Shown here: positions 31,745 through 40,029 of the stretch, piece after piece
Position numbering within the stretch: the stretch's first letter is position 1
Layout of the letters: every line of letters begins with the position of its first letter
Assembly: GCA_905215345.1 (NCBI GenBank)
Contig: CAJMPR010000027.1
Coordinates: 1 to 49,154, forward strand
From: an uncultured bacterium
GTDB lineage: Bacteria > Bacteroidota > Bacteroidia > Bacteroidales > Bacteroidaceae
Direction: 5' to 3'
Length of the DNA: 49,154 nucleotides
The notes under the pieces: model-generated
The model's database searches: none
Seen by the model: only the letters and a program-made list of their open reading frames with translations
What the model was told of the DNA's origin: nothing
Program-made: the position numbers and the translations under genes

Positions 31745-34633
31745 TCAATCATCCATCCCGCTATTCAAATAATCAAGCAGATTGTCCTCACGCTCCAATC
31801 CGAACTTCTTGCGAAGGCGGTAACGAATGGTTTCTACGCCACGAACCGATATGTTCAGCAAAGGAGCAATTTCTTTGGTAGAAAGGTTCATCTTGAGGTA
31901 TGCACACATCATACGTTCATTGTTGGAAAGATCGGGATGCTTGGCGTGCAGACGTTTCATGAAATTATTATGTATCAGGTCGAACTGGTCTTCAATACGC
32001 TTCAACACTTCATCACTTTGAATATTAGCATCTATCTTGTTATTGATAAGCATCAGTTGCTGCCTGCCTTCGCGTGAGCCTTCGCCTTTCAGCATGGTAA
32101 AGACTTTGGTTATTTCGGATTTAATCTCGGTGAGCATTTCGTTCTTGCGCACAAAGTTTATCATCAGGTTAGCCATCTCCTGACTTTTGTGTTGCAAATC
32201 ATACTCCAGTTTCTCCTTTTCCAATTGGATGATTTGCTTCTCCCGCCGTGCTTTCTCTTCGGCATACTCCTGCTCCATTTCATGCATTTCCTTATCCTTC
32301 TCTATCACAGCCTGCTTTTCCTTGCGCTTCATACGTATATCATCCCAACGATACAGATACCATAACCCCAATAACGCCAGAACAATGTAGCAGATATAGG
32401 CAGGGACACTGCGATACCACGGAGGAAGGATACGGAACGATATTCCGTCGGAGGAAGTGGTACCGTCAGGGAAAAGAACTTTTACTTCAAAGGTGTACTC
32501 ACCCTCGGACAGATTACTGTATTCTTTGGTATGCACGGTCGTAAAGTCCGACCATTCCCCCTTGTTCAGACGATACTGGAAACGAATATCGTCGCCCATG
32601 GCAAAATAAGATAACCCATAGTCAAAGCGTACCGAATTCAGCGAATGGGACACGACAGGCACAGGTTTCTCTCCCAAGAAATTTGCAGTATAGACTAACG
32701 AGTCCTTAGGGTAAGACAAATACATGTTTCTTATATGCAAGGAATGGCTGAGGTCTTGCCGGCCTCGGACAGCAGGAATACTGAACAATGCAAAGCCTTC
32801 CTCATTGGGGATAACCATCAAAGAATCGGACAAGGGGATAATCGACTCGAAAGTAGGAACCAGTTCAATGAGGGAACGCTGGATGGAATTAATACTTGTA
32901 TTCGCCCCTCTTTTGTAAGTACCCAGATTGGCGATACAGATTTCATGCGGACTCAAACTGATCAAACGGTTATGATATTCCAATAAACGCAGATAGGCCG
33001 ATGAACCATTCAAAAGATTATTTATATCCGAGCAAGGTTCCATTACATCTTTATGGGGGTTATATTTATATGCTCCGTTAGGGGTAGCAAAATAAATACG
33101 GCCTTCTATTTTCGATACATACGTATTATAATCAGTCGGAAAACCATCGGAAATGCCATAGCTCTTTTGATTGATAGCCTTAGATAAATCTTCACTCAAT
33201 TCCACCCGTGAAACATGATCTGCATTGTATATCCACAGGACTCTGTCTATCTCTTGTTCAAAAAGCCGGCAAGAATCCGTTACTCCTCCAATCTTACAGA
33301 CCGTCTGCCACTCACCGTTTTTCTTCGCTACCAGATAAATGCCACTATACACCCCCACAAACATCATGTCTTCATGCCCCATCACCGCTTGGCAACACCA
33401 AACACCGGTAATATCCGTCACCCGTTTCATTGTGGTGCCTTCAATAAGAAAAATACCACGGTCATGCAGACAAAAGAGTTCGTCTCCTATGCGGCACAGA
33501 TTCCACACCTGTCCGCTGGATTGGGAAACCGGATGGATATCCGGCAAACTACCATTTAACTTTACCGGATAAGGAGTATAGTAAAGCCCCCGGTTAGTAC
33601 CTAAATACAAAATATCTTTTTCTACAGCGGCCGTATATCCGGTACCGTAAGAATAAGGATAAGAGTATAAGTTTGTAAAAGGAGAACTCAGGCAAACATA
33701 ATCAATGCCGCTATCCAGCCCTGCCCATAAATTACCTATGACATCGAAAGAGACGGAGAGTACCGTATTATTGCGCAGTCCGTTATTCTCATTGAAATAC
33801 TTAAGTTGCATCGTAGCATAATCTATCAGCAAAAGCCCTTTATGGATTGTTCCCAGAGCTATCTTATTGTCTTTCTGTGCTACGCAAAACACTTCATTCT
33901 CACGCATAAAGTCTTCAGCACCAGTGATGAATGGCTGTACCGTCTTTCCGTTACAATAATACAAGCCGTTGTATGCAGTAGCCACCAGCACCCCGTCTTT
34001 GTAGGGAATGATACCGCGTATTCTTTTAGAAGCGAGAACTTCAGCTCCCTGCAACGGGAAAAATGTGTTCCCTACCAGAAACCACACTCCACGGTCGGTA
34101 CCGATGTAAAGAATGCCGTTCACCATATTCGAGCAGTCAATCTTGGCATCCATTTCAATCGAAGTAAACTTTCCGTTCAGATATTTAACGACACGGTCGT
34201 CGCCCTGAAAATACAATATATTGTCCGCCTCATGCACTCCCCACACGTTTCCCAAAGAGCGTAAAGCAATATCCAACGTATCGGACATGCAATGATAGGT
34301 CAAAGAGCCGTCTTCTCCTGGCTCATAATAACCGAACTCATTAATTCCTCCTACATAGATTTTTTTTTGAGTGGCGGATGCCAGTACCGAACGAACATCC
34401 GAAGCATTGTTCATGGGAAAGACACTCCACACGTTACCATCAAATTGCAGCATCCCGTTCTTATTGGCGAAATACACCCACTTGTCGTCATAAGAGGCAA
34501 TCTGCCAGGTTTGTGTCCCCCTGCCGTACAAGTTCTTGTCGAAATTAACGATAAAGCTGTTCCAACCGGCGAAAACCGACAGGGAGGAAAAAAGCAGGAG
34601 CAACGAGAATAATTTGGCTATATAGGTTTTCAT
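31745..34633 (-). CDS. PUL regulator: periplasmic beta-propeller, Y_Y_Y domain, membrane segment and LuxR-type HTH
   Basis: 962 residues from the ATG at 34633. A signal peptide (MKTYIAKLFSLLLLFSSLSVFA) leads into about 650 residues of propeller repeats (VYFANKNGMLQFDGNVWSVF, ILYIGTDRGVWFL, LYLGTNRGLYYTPY). A Y_Y_Y-type domain (FQYRLNKGEWSDFTT, then EGEYTFEVKVLFPDG) and one membrane segment (VPAYICYIVLALLGLWYLY) follow. A cytosolic coiled coil rich in KEKQ/EEKARREKQ comes next. The C-terminal HTH (LSNNERMMCAYLKMNLSTKEIAPLLNISVRGVETIRYRLRKKFGL) is of the LuxR/GerE class. There is no kinase or receiver domain, so it is not a classical hybrid two-component system. It probably senses glycan in the periplasm and activates the downstream operon. 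Longer frames overlap the tRNA terminator and lie upstream of the promoter. Confidence 0.92.
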   Translation of the reverse strand: MKTYIAKLFSLLLLFSSLSVFAGWNSFIVNFDKNLYGRGTQTWQIASYDDKWVYFANKNGMLQFDGNVWSVFPMNNASDVRSVLASATQKKIYVGGINEFGYYEPGEDGSLTYHCMSDTLDIALRSLGNVWGVHEADNILYFQGDDRVVKYLNGKFTSIEMDAKIDCSNMVNGILYIGTDRGVWFLVGNTFFPLQGAEVLASKRIRGIIPYKDGVLVATAYNGLYYCNGKTVQPFITGAEDFMRENEVFCVAQKDNKIALGTIHKGLLLIDYATMQLKYFNENNGLRNNTVLSVSFDVIGNLWAGLDSGIDYVCLSSPFTNLYSYPYSYGTGYTAAVEKDILYLGTNRGLYYTPYPVKLNGSLPDIHPVSQSSGQVWNLCRIGDELFCLHDRGIFLIEGTTMKRVTDITGVWCCQAVMGHEDMMFVGVYSGIYLVAKKNGEWQTVCKIGGVTDSCRLFEQEIDRVLWIYNADHVSRVELSEDLSKAINQKSYGISDGFPTDYNTYVSKIEGRIYFATPNGAYKYNPHKDVMEPCSDINNLLNGSSAYLRLLEYHNRLISLSPHEICIANLGTYKRGANTSINSIQRSLIELVPTFESIIPLSDSLMVIPNEEGFALFSIPAVRGRQDLSHSLHIRNMYLSYPKDSLVYTANFLGEKPVPVVSHSLNSVRFDYGLSYFAMGDDIRFQYRLNKGEWSDFTTVHTKEYSNLSEGEYTFEVKVLFPDGTTSSDGISFRILPPWYRSVPAYICYIVLALLGLWYLYRWDDIRMKRKEKQAVIEKDKEMHEMEQEYAEEKARREKQIIQLEKEKLEYDLQHKSQEMANLMINFVRKNEMLTEIKSEITKVFTMLKGEGSREGRQQLMLINNKIDANIQSDEVLKRIEDQFDLIHNNFMKRLHAKHPDLSNNERMMCAYLKMNLSTKEIAPLLNISVRGVETIRYRLRKKFGLEREDNLLDYLNSGMDD

Positions 34634-34652
34634 AATATTAGGATGTTTATTA

Positions 34653-34660
34653 CAAAGGTA
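34653..34660 (-). promoter_or_regulatory. -7 element for the regulator gene
   Basis: TACCTTTG on the minus strand. The predicted transcription start near 34646 leaves a 13-base leader to the ATG at 34633 and excludes the in-frame ATG at 34696. Confidence 0.65.
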
Positions 34661-34694
34661 TCGCTTTTTTTCGGAAGGACAACAAGGAGAAAAC

Positions 34695-34735
34695 AAAAAG
34701 AGAGATACATCATTTCTGAAATATCTCTCTCTTTT
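34695..34735 (-). terminator. Intrinsic terminator after tRNA-Thr
   Basis: 13-bp A/T- and AG-rich stem (34695-34707 with 34722-34735, allowing a bulge), with five T following on the minus strand. It begins two bases after the tRNA. Confidence 0.85.
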
Positions 34736-34736
34736 G

Positions 34737-34810
34737 AGCCTCTTGTCGGATTCGAACCAACGACCCCGAGATTACAAATCACGTGCTCTGGCCAACTGAG
34801 CTAAAGAGGC
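34737..34810 (-). tRNA. tRNA-Thr (anticodon UGU)
   Basis: 74 bases on the minus strand. The acceptor stem GCCTCTT/AAGAGGC is 7 bp and perfect, the D stem is GCTC/GAGC, and the T arm is GTTGG TTCGAAT CCGAC. The anticodon loop TTTGTAA gives UGU, reading ACA codons. The anticodon stem CGTGA/TCTCG has one U-U mismatch. CCA is not encoded. It starts four bases after the SRP RNA on the same strand and shares its promoter. Confidence 0.95.
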
Positions 34811-34814
34811 GGGT

Positions 34815-34910
34815 GGGTAAGCTTACTATATCGCGCCGCTACAACCAACTACCTTTGCTGCGATCAAGCCCTGGAGGATTCGAAGGGAGCTGGCCGTATA
34901 GGACTTACCC
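34815..34910 (-). ncRNA. ffs: Signal recognition particle RNA, small bacterial type
   Basis: 96 bases on the minus strand that fold into one long hairpin: the ends GGGTAAG and CTTACCC pair, then CTATA/TATAG and GCC/GGC further in. At the tip the universally conserved SRP domain IV is readable. CAGG on the 5' side faces AGCA on the 3' side (the G.A, G.G, A.C, C.A symmetric loop), closed by GC/GC and flanked by CCU/AGG. This binds Ffh for co-translational targeting. The apical loop reads UUGAUC instead of the common GGAA. It is transcribed from a good promoter with tRNA-Thr four bases downstream. Confidence 0.83.
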
Positions 34911-34923
34911 GTATTTGCGGGTG

Positions 34924-34953
34924 CAAAGGTAGGCATTTTTTTTAAACATGCAA
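34924..34953 (-). promoter_or_regulatory. Promoter for ffs-tRNA-Thr
   Basis: Best-formed Bacteroides promoter in the window: TTG at 34953-34951 and TACCTTTG at 34931-34924, with 19 bases between. The predicted start is near 34917, a few bases before the SRP RNA stem. Confidence 0.75.
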
Positions 34954-35016
34954 TACCCTACCTTAACTTTTTTCAACTTTAACAGGTAGACAGGTCGTTA
35001 CAACCAATATTATTTA

Positions 35017-35024
35017 TAACTTTG
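35017..35024 (+). promoter_or_regulatory. -7 element for the DUF4199 gene
   Basis: TAACTTTG, 19 bases before the ATG at 35044. Confidence 0.6.
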
Positions 35025-35043
35025 CACCATATTCATTAGATAT

Positions 35044-35604
35044 ATGGCAGAAAATAAAAGTTACATGCAATATGCTATGCTGTTCGGCACCTATTTAGGT
35101 GGATTCTGGATTTTAAAGTTCGTCCTTTTCCCTTTAGGCTTGACAGTTCCGTTTCTATCTTTCCTTTTCTTAGGACTTACCCTATGTGTTCCTTTCATGG
35201 GATATTATTACGTACGGATGTATCGTAATGTAGCTTGTGGCGGTAATATAAGCTTTTTACAAGCATGGATATTTACCGTATTCATGTATATGTTTGCCGC
35301 ACTTCTGACGGCAGTAGCCCATTATATTTATTTTCGCTTTATAGATCATGGCTATATTATCAATGTTTATGAATCACAAATAAAAATACTGAATGAAAGT
35401 GGAATACCGAGAATTGAGGAGTATGCCGATATATTCAGCAACACGCTGGAAACAGCCAGAACATTTACTCCGATAGATATCACTTTACAACTGGTATCAT
35501 GGAATGTATTTTGGGGATCGCTGCTCGCTTTTCCTACGGCATTATTTGTGATGAGACATAAAGCCTCATCCTCGAGCGCTCTACCAAAGAGTGGAAAAAA
35601 TTAA
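35044..35604 (+). CDS. DUF4199-family inner-membrane protein
   Basis: 186 residues with four clear hydrophobic segments: AMLFGTYLGGFWILKFVLF, LTVPFLSFLFLGLTLCVPFMGYYY, FLQAWIFTVFMYMFAALLTAV, and a C-terminal VSWNVFWGSLLAFPTALFVM. Between the third and fourth is an extracytoplasmic loop of about 55 residues. The pattern matches DUF4199, found mostly in Bacteroidota. The function is unknown. A GT2 gene starts 101 bases downstream on the same strand, and the two are often neighbours in this group (recollection), which suggests a link to envelope glycolipid synthesis. Confidence 0.75.
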   Translation: MAENKSYMQYAMLFGTYLGGFWILKFVLFPLGLTVPFLSFLFLGLTLCVPFMGYYYVRMYRNVACGGNISFLQAWIFTVFMYMFAALLTAVAHYIYFRFIDHGYIINVYESQIKILNESGIPRIEEYADIFSNTLETARTFTPIDITLQLVSWNVFWGSLLAFPTALFVMRHKASSSSALPKSGKN

Positions 35605-35705
35605 AGATTGTACTGTAAACTTATAACAAGAATAACGTCAAACCTCCTCTCTCCCTGAAAGAGGAACCGGAGAGGATAAAGTTATCTAAATTAAATATAA
35701 AACAG

Positions 35706-36656
35706 ATGGATATTTCAGTTGTCGTTCCTTTATATAACGAGGAAGAGTCTCTTCCGGAACTGTTCGCATGGATTGAACGGGTAATGACCGCCAACAATTT
35801 TTCTTTTGAAGTAATTTTCGTCAATGATGGGAGTACCGACCGTTCCTGGCAAGTAATCGAACAATTACAAGTCAAATCCAATGCTGTACGAGGAATCAAG
35901 TTCCGCCGTAATTACGGTAAATCACCGGCATTGTACTGTGGTTTTGAACAGGCGCAGGGAGATGTCGTAATTACAATGGATGCCGATTTGCAGGACAGCC
36001 CGGACGAAATACCCGAACTTTACCACATGATTATGGACGATGGCTATGACCTGGTTTCGGGTTGGAAACAAAAAAGATACGACCCGTTGTCTAAAACCCT
36101 GCCTACAAAACTGTTCAATGCCACGGCACGAAAAGTATCCGGAATCAAGAACCTGCACGATTTTAACTGCGGGCTGAAAGCTTACCGCAAAGAGGTGGTT
36201 AAGAATATTGAGGTTTACGGTGAAATGCACCGTTACATTCCCTACTTGGCCAAGAATGCCGGTTTCAAGAAAATCGGCGAGAAGGCGGTACAACACCAAG
36301 CAAGAAAATACGGCACGACCAAATTCGGACTGAATCGCTTCGTCAACGGATACCTGGATTTGATATCCCTGTGGTTCCTCTCCAAGTTCGGCATAAAACC
36401 GATGCACTTTTTCGGATTATTAGGTTCACTGATGTTCGTACTGGGGTTCATCGCCGTTATCATTGTGGGTGCCAGCAAACTATACTACATGCATCACGGC
36501 ATGCCTTATCGTCTTGTCACAGACTCCCCCTATTTCTTTTTATCATTAACTTCCATGATAATCGGTACGCAACTGTTTGTAGCAGGCTTCCTCGGTGAAC
36601 TGATTTCACGAAATGCACCGGAACGGAATAAGTATCAAATTGAGAAGAAGATTTAA
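35706..36656 (+). CDS. GT2 glycosyltransferase with C-terminal membrane segments (GtrB/DPM1-like)
   Basis: 316 residues. The N-terminal 220 form a GT-A fold: VVPLYNEEESLPELF, VIFVNDGSTDRSW, the nucleotide and metal site ITMDADLQDSPDEIPEL, and the acceptor region NCGLKAYRKEV. Two C-terminal membrane spans follow (FFGLLGSLMFVLGFIAVIIVG and YFFLSLTSMIIGTQLFVAGFLGEL). Enzymes of this shape transfer a sugar from UDP- or GDP-sugar to undecaprenyl phosphate at the inner membrane, to feed lipid-linked glycan modification. The sugar is not predictable. Confidence 0.9.
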   Translation: MDISVVVPLYNEEESLPELFAWIERVMTANNFSFEVIFVNDGSTDRSWQVIEQLQVKSNAVRGIKFRRNYGKSPALYCGFEQAQGDVVITMDADLQDSPDEIPELYHMIMDDGYDLVSGWKQKRYDPLSKTLPTKLFNATARKVSGIKNLHDFNCGLKAYRKEVVKNIEVYGEMHRYIPYLAKNAGFKKIGEKAVQHQARKYGTTKFGLNRFVNGYLDLISLWFLSKFGIKPMHFFGLLGSLMFVLGFIAVIIVGASKLYYMHHGMPYRLVTDSPYFFLSLTSMIIGTQLFVAGFLGELISRNAPERNKYQIEKKI

Positions 36657-36752
36657 GTGAAATACAGGAATATAGATACAAGGTGACAAGGCGTAATAGC
36701 TCAGGCAGTATCTATACACTTATGCAGATACTTAACTTATATTGATTAAACA

Positions 36753-37238
36753 ATGAAAGCATTAGTCAGATTTATCATATTCGGAGCTATACTTTGCCCC
36801 ATTTTCAGTACAATCATATCTTGTTCGGAAGAAGCGGATTGTTCGATGGCTACCCGTGCCATGATGCAATGTTACCTTTATACATTAGACCGTGAAACCC
36901 AGATTGTACACAATGATACGCTGGACTCACTGACTGTCACCGCTTATGGTACGGATTCCATTATCATCAATAATCAAAAAAAGGTACATGACATCTCTTT
37001 ACCACTGAGATATACGGTAGACTCTACCGTACTTGTATTCCATTACAGCAAAACCTTGACAGATACTCTTGTCATCCGCCAGACAAATACTCCTTATTTC
37101 CTGTCGATGGACTGCGGTTACCAGATGAAACAATCGATAACAAGCATAAGTTATAGTCGCCACAGTCTTGACTCTATACGCATTGCTAATAAAGAAGCCG
37201 GTATTTATGGAACAGAAAATCTTAAACTTTTCTATTAG
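36753..37238 (+). CDS. DUF6452-type lipoprotein
   Basis: 161 residues. Signal peptide with lipobox-like IISC (near residue 24) followed by SEEADC. The rest is beta-rich with conserved-looking cysteines (ADCSMATRAMMQCYLYTL, FLSMDCGYQMK), consistent with a small envelope protein. It overlaps the next gene by 32 bases, so the two are translationally linked. The function is unknown; the family name is a recollection based on its pairing with the DUF6048 gene. Confidence 0.7.
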   Translation: MKALVRFIIFGAILCPIFSTIISCSEEADCSMATRAMMQCYLYTLDRETQIVHNDTLDSLTVTAYGTDSIIINNQKKVHDISLPLRYTVDSTVLVFHYSKTLTDTLVIRQTNTPYFLSMDCGYQMKQSITSISYSRHSLDSIRIANKEAGIYGTENLKLFY

Positions 37239-37974
37239 TCTGATATTCTGTTTGCTGCTGTCTATTCCATTACAGGCGCAAAACAGAAATTCTTCCGCTC
37301 CATCGGCAAAGACTCCCCCTAAAACGGAGAAAAAGGATGCCAAAGAGGAAGTGCAATATCCGCTATACAATGGGCTCTCCGTCAGCGTGGATTTGTGGGG
37401 TCTTGGAAGCAAACTGTTGGGAAGCGATTTCTTCAGCAGTGAAGTGGCAGTAGACGTAAACCTCAAAAACCGCTTCTTTCCCATCGTGGAATTAGGATAT
37501 GGAAATACCGATACATGGAGCGACAAAGGAATACATTATAAAAGCGGTGCACCATATTTCCGTATCGGAATGGACTATAATGCACTTTACAAGAAAAAGC
37601 ACGGTCATATGATACTTGTTGGTCTGCGCTACGGTGTAAGCAGCTTTAAATACGACATAGCATCAATTGCCATTAACGATCCCATATACGGCGGCAGTGT
37701 CGGCAATCCCAATTTGGAGGACAATATTTGGGGAGGTAGTCTGCCTTTCGACTATAAAGGGATGAAAGGTTCGATGCAATGGGCGGAATTTTGTGTCGGC
37801 ATACGTGCGCATGTCTGGAAAAACCTGTATATGGGATGGGGATTGCGTTTCAAGTTCCGCTTGTCTTCCTCGGTTGCCGAACATGGTGACCCGTGGTATG
37901 TGCCCGGATATGGAAAATACAACGGAAATACAACCGGTGTTACATATACTATAACTTACAAATTACCACTTTAA
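37207..37974 (+). CDS. DUF6048-type outer-membrane protein
   Basis: 255 residues from the ATG at 37207. A TTG 39 bases upstream in the same frame is rejected because the ATG gives a clean signal peptide (NFSISLIFCLLLSIPLQA). The mature part starts with a Lys/Glu-rich linker, then aromatic-rich beta strands (YNGLSVSVDLWGLGSKLLG, RFFPIVELGYGN, MILVGLRYGVSSFKYD, LYMGWGLRFKFRLSSS) and ends VTYTITYKLPL, the picture of a small outer-membrane barrel. It overlaps the DUF6452 gene and precedes mntP by four bases, so the three form an operon. The function is unknown. Confidence 0.72.
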   Translation: MEQKILNFSISLIFCLLLSIPLQAQNRNSSAPSAKTPPKTEKKDAKEEVQYPLYNGLSVSVDLWGLGSKLLGSDFFSSEVAVDVNLKNRFFPIVELGYGNTDTWSDKGIHYKSGAPYFRIGMDYNALYKKKHGHMILVGLRYGVSSFKYDIASIAINDPIYGGSVGNPNLEDNIWGGSLPFDYKGMKGSMQWAEFCVGIRAHVWKNLYMGWGLRFKFRLSSSVAEHGDPWYVPGYGKYNGNTTGVTYTITYKLPL

Positions 37975-37978
37975 AACA

Positions 37979-38566
37979 ATGACAGGATTAGAAATTTGGC
38001 TGCTTGCTATAGGACTTGCGATGGATTGTTTCGCCGTATCTATAGCCAGTGGCATCATTTTGAAACGTATTCAACTACGTCCGATGCTGGTAATGGCGCT
38101 GGCTTTCGGTCTTTTCCAGGCACTCATGCCACTGCTTGGCTGGATAGGCGCCAGCTTTTTCAGCCATTTGATTGAAAGCATAGATCACTGGATAGCTTTT
38201 GCAATCCTGGTTTTTCTGGGTGGACGTATGGTTATGGAATCTTTCAAAGACGAAGATTGCAAACAGGAGTTTGATCCAACCAGCCTGAAAGTCGTATTAG
38301 CATTGGCCGTTGCCACCAGTATAGACGCCCTTGCAGTAGGTGTTTCTTTTGCATTTCTGGGCATCCGCGATTGCTCTTCCATCCTCCCTCCCATCGGCAT
38401 CATCGGATTCGTATCATTCGCTGTCTCTCTTTTAGGACTTCTATTCGGTATCAAGTTCGGGTGTGGCATTGCACGGAAATTGCGTGCGGAACTCTGGGGT
38501 GGTATTATCCTCATCATTATAGGCTTAAAGATATTAATAGAACATTTGTTCTTGAATTCGATATAA
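37979..38566 (+). CDS. mntP: Manganese efflux pump MntP
   Basis: 195 residues with six membrane segments arranged as two inverted DUF204 repeats. Each repeat carries the conserved aspartate motif: LAIGLAMDCFAVSIASG near the N-terminus and VATSIDALAVGVSFAF in the second half. The family exports Mn2+ across the inner membrane. It starts four bases after the DUF6048 gene and is probably last in that operon. I do not see a yybP-ykoY manganese riboswitch upstream, but the internal position in an operon would make one unlikely. Confidence 0.93.
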   Translation: MTGLEIWLLAIGLAMDCFAVSIASGIILKRIQLRPMLVMALAFGLFQALMPLLGWIGASFFSHLIESIDHWIAFAILVFLGGRMVMESFKDEDCKQEFDPTSLKVVLALAVATSIDALAVGVSFAFLGIRDCSSILPPIGIIGFVSFAVSLLGLLFGIKFGCGIARKLRAELWGGIILIIIGLKILIEHLFLNSI

Positions 38567-38863
38567 CTTTTGTACGGTTTTGAACTAAATTCTCCCATCA
38601 AGTTATGACATTTAAAAACAATATTATTTACAAAAAGCAGTTCGCTAATACTTGGCCCTATACTTAGGGTATCTCAGTATACGACTGATGTAGGTTCTTT
38701 TTATATGCACTCACAATCAATCAGTTACACCCGACTGTTTGATCGGTAGTAAATTCGGACAAATCGACAGTCTGTCATTTTACTCATTTCTTTCCTATTA
38801 TACGCCATTTTTTATATAGGCCTCAGGTTAATAATTTAATTTTTTCACTTAACATTAGACGTT
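38567..38863. other. Intergenic region with no recognised feature
   Basis: 297 A/T-rich bases between mntP and apbE, both on +. I see no gene, no strong terminator with a T tract and no clear -7 element here. A short CCCT/AGGG pairing near 38650-38670 is weak. Confidence 0.6.
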
Positions 38864-39883
38864 ATGGATAAAAAAATGAAACGAAACTTCTTATGGATTG
38901 CTCTACTGGTATTGGGTACTATCTGGATACTGGCACGCCACAACCGCCCGGCTCCTTATCAAACTACCAGTGGGTTGATTTTCGGAACAGTCTATAATAT
39001 CACCTATCAGTATGACGGCGATTTAAAAACTGATATAGAAGAGGAACTCAAGCGTTTTGACGGCTCTCTCTCCCCGTTTAATGATACGGCAACTATTACG
39101 CGTATCAATCTGAACGAAGACATCGTACCTGATACATTCTTTATCAATGTATTCCATCGCAGTATGGAGATTTCCCAAGAGACCGATGGCGCTTTCGATA
39201 TAACAGTAGCTCCACTGGCAAATGCCTGGGGCTTCGGCTTCAAGAAAGGGGCGTTTCCTGATTCTACCATGATTGACAGTCTTTTGGATATTACCGGATA
39301 CAACAAGGTTTCCCTGTCTGCCGAAGGAAAGGTCGTCAAGCAAGACCCACGCATCATGCTCTCTTGCAGTGCAGTTGCCAAAGGATATGCGGTAGATGTC
39401 ATTGCACAACTGTTAGAGAAGAAAGGTATACACAACTTCATGGTAGACATAGGCGGTGAGGTGGTAGTTCGTGGAGAGAACCCCAAGAACAGCCTGTGGC
39501 GCATCGGAATCAACAAGCCGGTAGACGATTCTTTGGCAATCAACCAGGAATTGCAGACCGTACTGCAAGTTACCAATGTGGGGATAGCTACCTCCGGCAA
39601 TTACCGGAACTATTATTATAAAGACGGAAAGAAATATGCCCATACGATTGATCCCCGTACAGGTTATCCGGTACAGCACAATATTTTGTCGGCTACCGTT
39701 ATTGCCAAAGATTGTATGAGCGCTGATGCCTACGCCACTGCTTTCATGGTTATGGGACTGGAAAAAGCTGAACGATTTGCCAATGCCCATCCGGATATCG
39801 AAGCATGCTTCATATACAGTAATGATAAAGGAGAACTCCAAACGTTCTATACGAAGGGAATGGAGAAGTATATGGGAATTTAG
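38864..39883 (+). CDS. apbE: FAD:protein FMN transferase (ApbE)
   Basis: 339 residues, anchored or exported by an N-terminal hydrophobic segment (NFLWIALLVLGTIWILA). ApbE attaches FMN covalently to threonine in Rnf/Nqr-type subunits in the periplasm. Family motifs: FGTVYNITYQ, LSPFNDTATITRIN, DGAFDITVAPLANAWGFG, AVAKGYAVD, FMVDIGGEVVVRG, IATSGNYRNYY followed by AHTIDPRTGYPV, and the metal site SADAYATAFMVMG. Length is normal. The start ATG is followed by a second at codon 5. It stands alone here; no Nqr or Rnf genes are in the window. Confidence 0.94.
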   Translation: MDKKMKRNFLWIALLVLGTIWILARHNRPAPYQTTSGLIFGTVYNITYQYDGDLKTDIEEELKRFDGSLSPFNDTATITRINLNEDIVPDTFFINVFHRSMEISQETDGAFDITVAPLANAWGFGFKKGAFPDSTMIDSLLDITGYNKVSLSAEGKVVKQDPRIMLSCSAVAKGYAVDVIAQLLEKKGIHNFMVDIGGEVVVRGENPKNSLWRIGINKPVDDSLAINQELQTVLQVTNVGIATSGNYRNYYYKDGKKYAHTIDPRTGYPVQHNILSATVIAKDCMSADAYATAFMVMGLEKAERFANAHPDIEACFIYSNDKGELQTFYTKGMEKYMGI

Positions 39884-39899
39884 CGAAGCGGAGATTCAC

Positions 39900-40004
39900 A
39901 GTTATAAGTTATAAGCGATGAGTGGTTTCTTTGTAATAGGGCTGCGCTATCACCCCGAAAGGCAAAAATATAAGCAAATCACTAATCACTCATAACTTAT
40001 AACT
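39900..40004. repeat. Long imperfect inverted repeat between apbE and the DUF486 gene
   Basis: The left arm 39900-39929 (starts AGTTATAAGTTATAAG) pairs with the right arm 39975-40004 (ends CATAACTTATAACT) at about 25 of 30 positions, around a 45-base centre. It shares the AATCACTAATCACT wording of the palindrome at 13206-13282. Confidence 0.7.
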
Positions 40005-40027
40005 ATTTAGTGGCAAAGCCGCTAAAT
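40005..40027 (-). terminator. Hairpin after the DUF486 gene
   Basis: 10-bp stem ATTTAGTGGC/GCCGCTAAAT with one G-U pair and a 3-base loop, starting directly after the stop codon. There is no long T tract, so termination is likely but not certain. Confidence 0.5.
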
Positions 40028-40029
40028 AA

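Noticed and set aside
34815..34910. A second tRNA or SRP RNA on the plus strand
   Set aside because: The conserved CAGG/AGCA domain IV can only be read on the minus strand, where promoter and terminator also fit; no cloverleaf forms.
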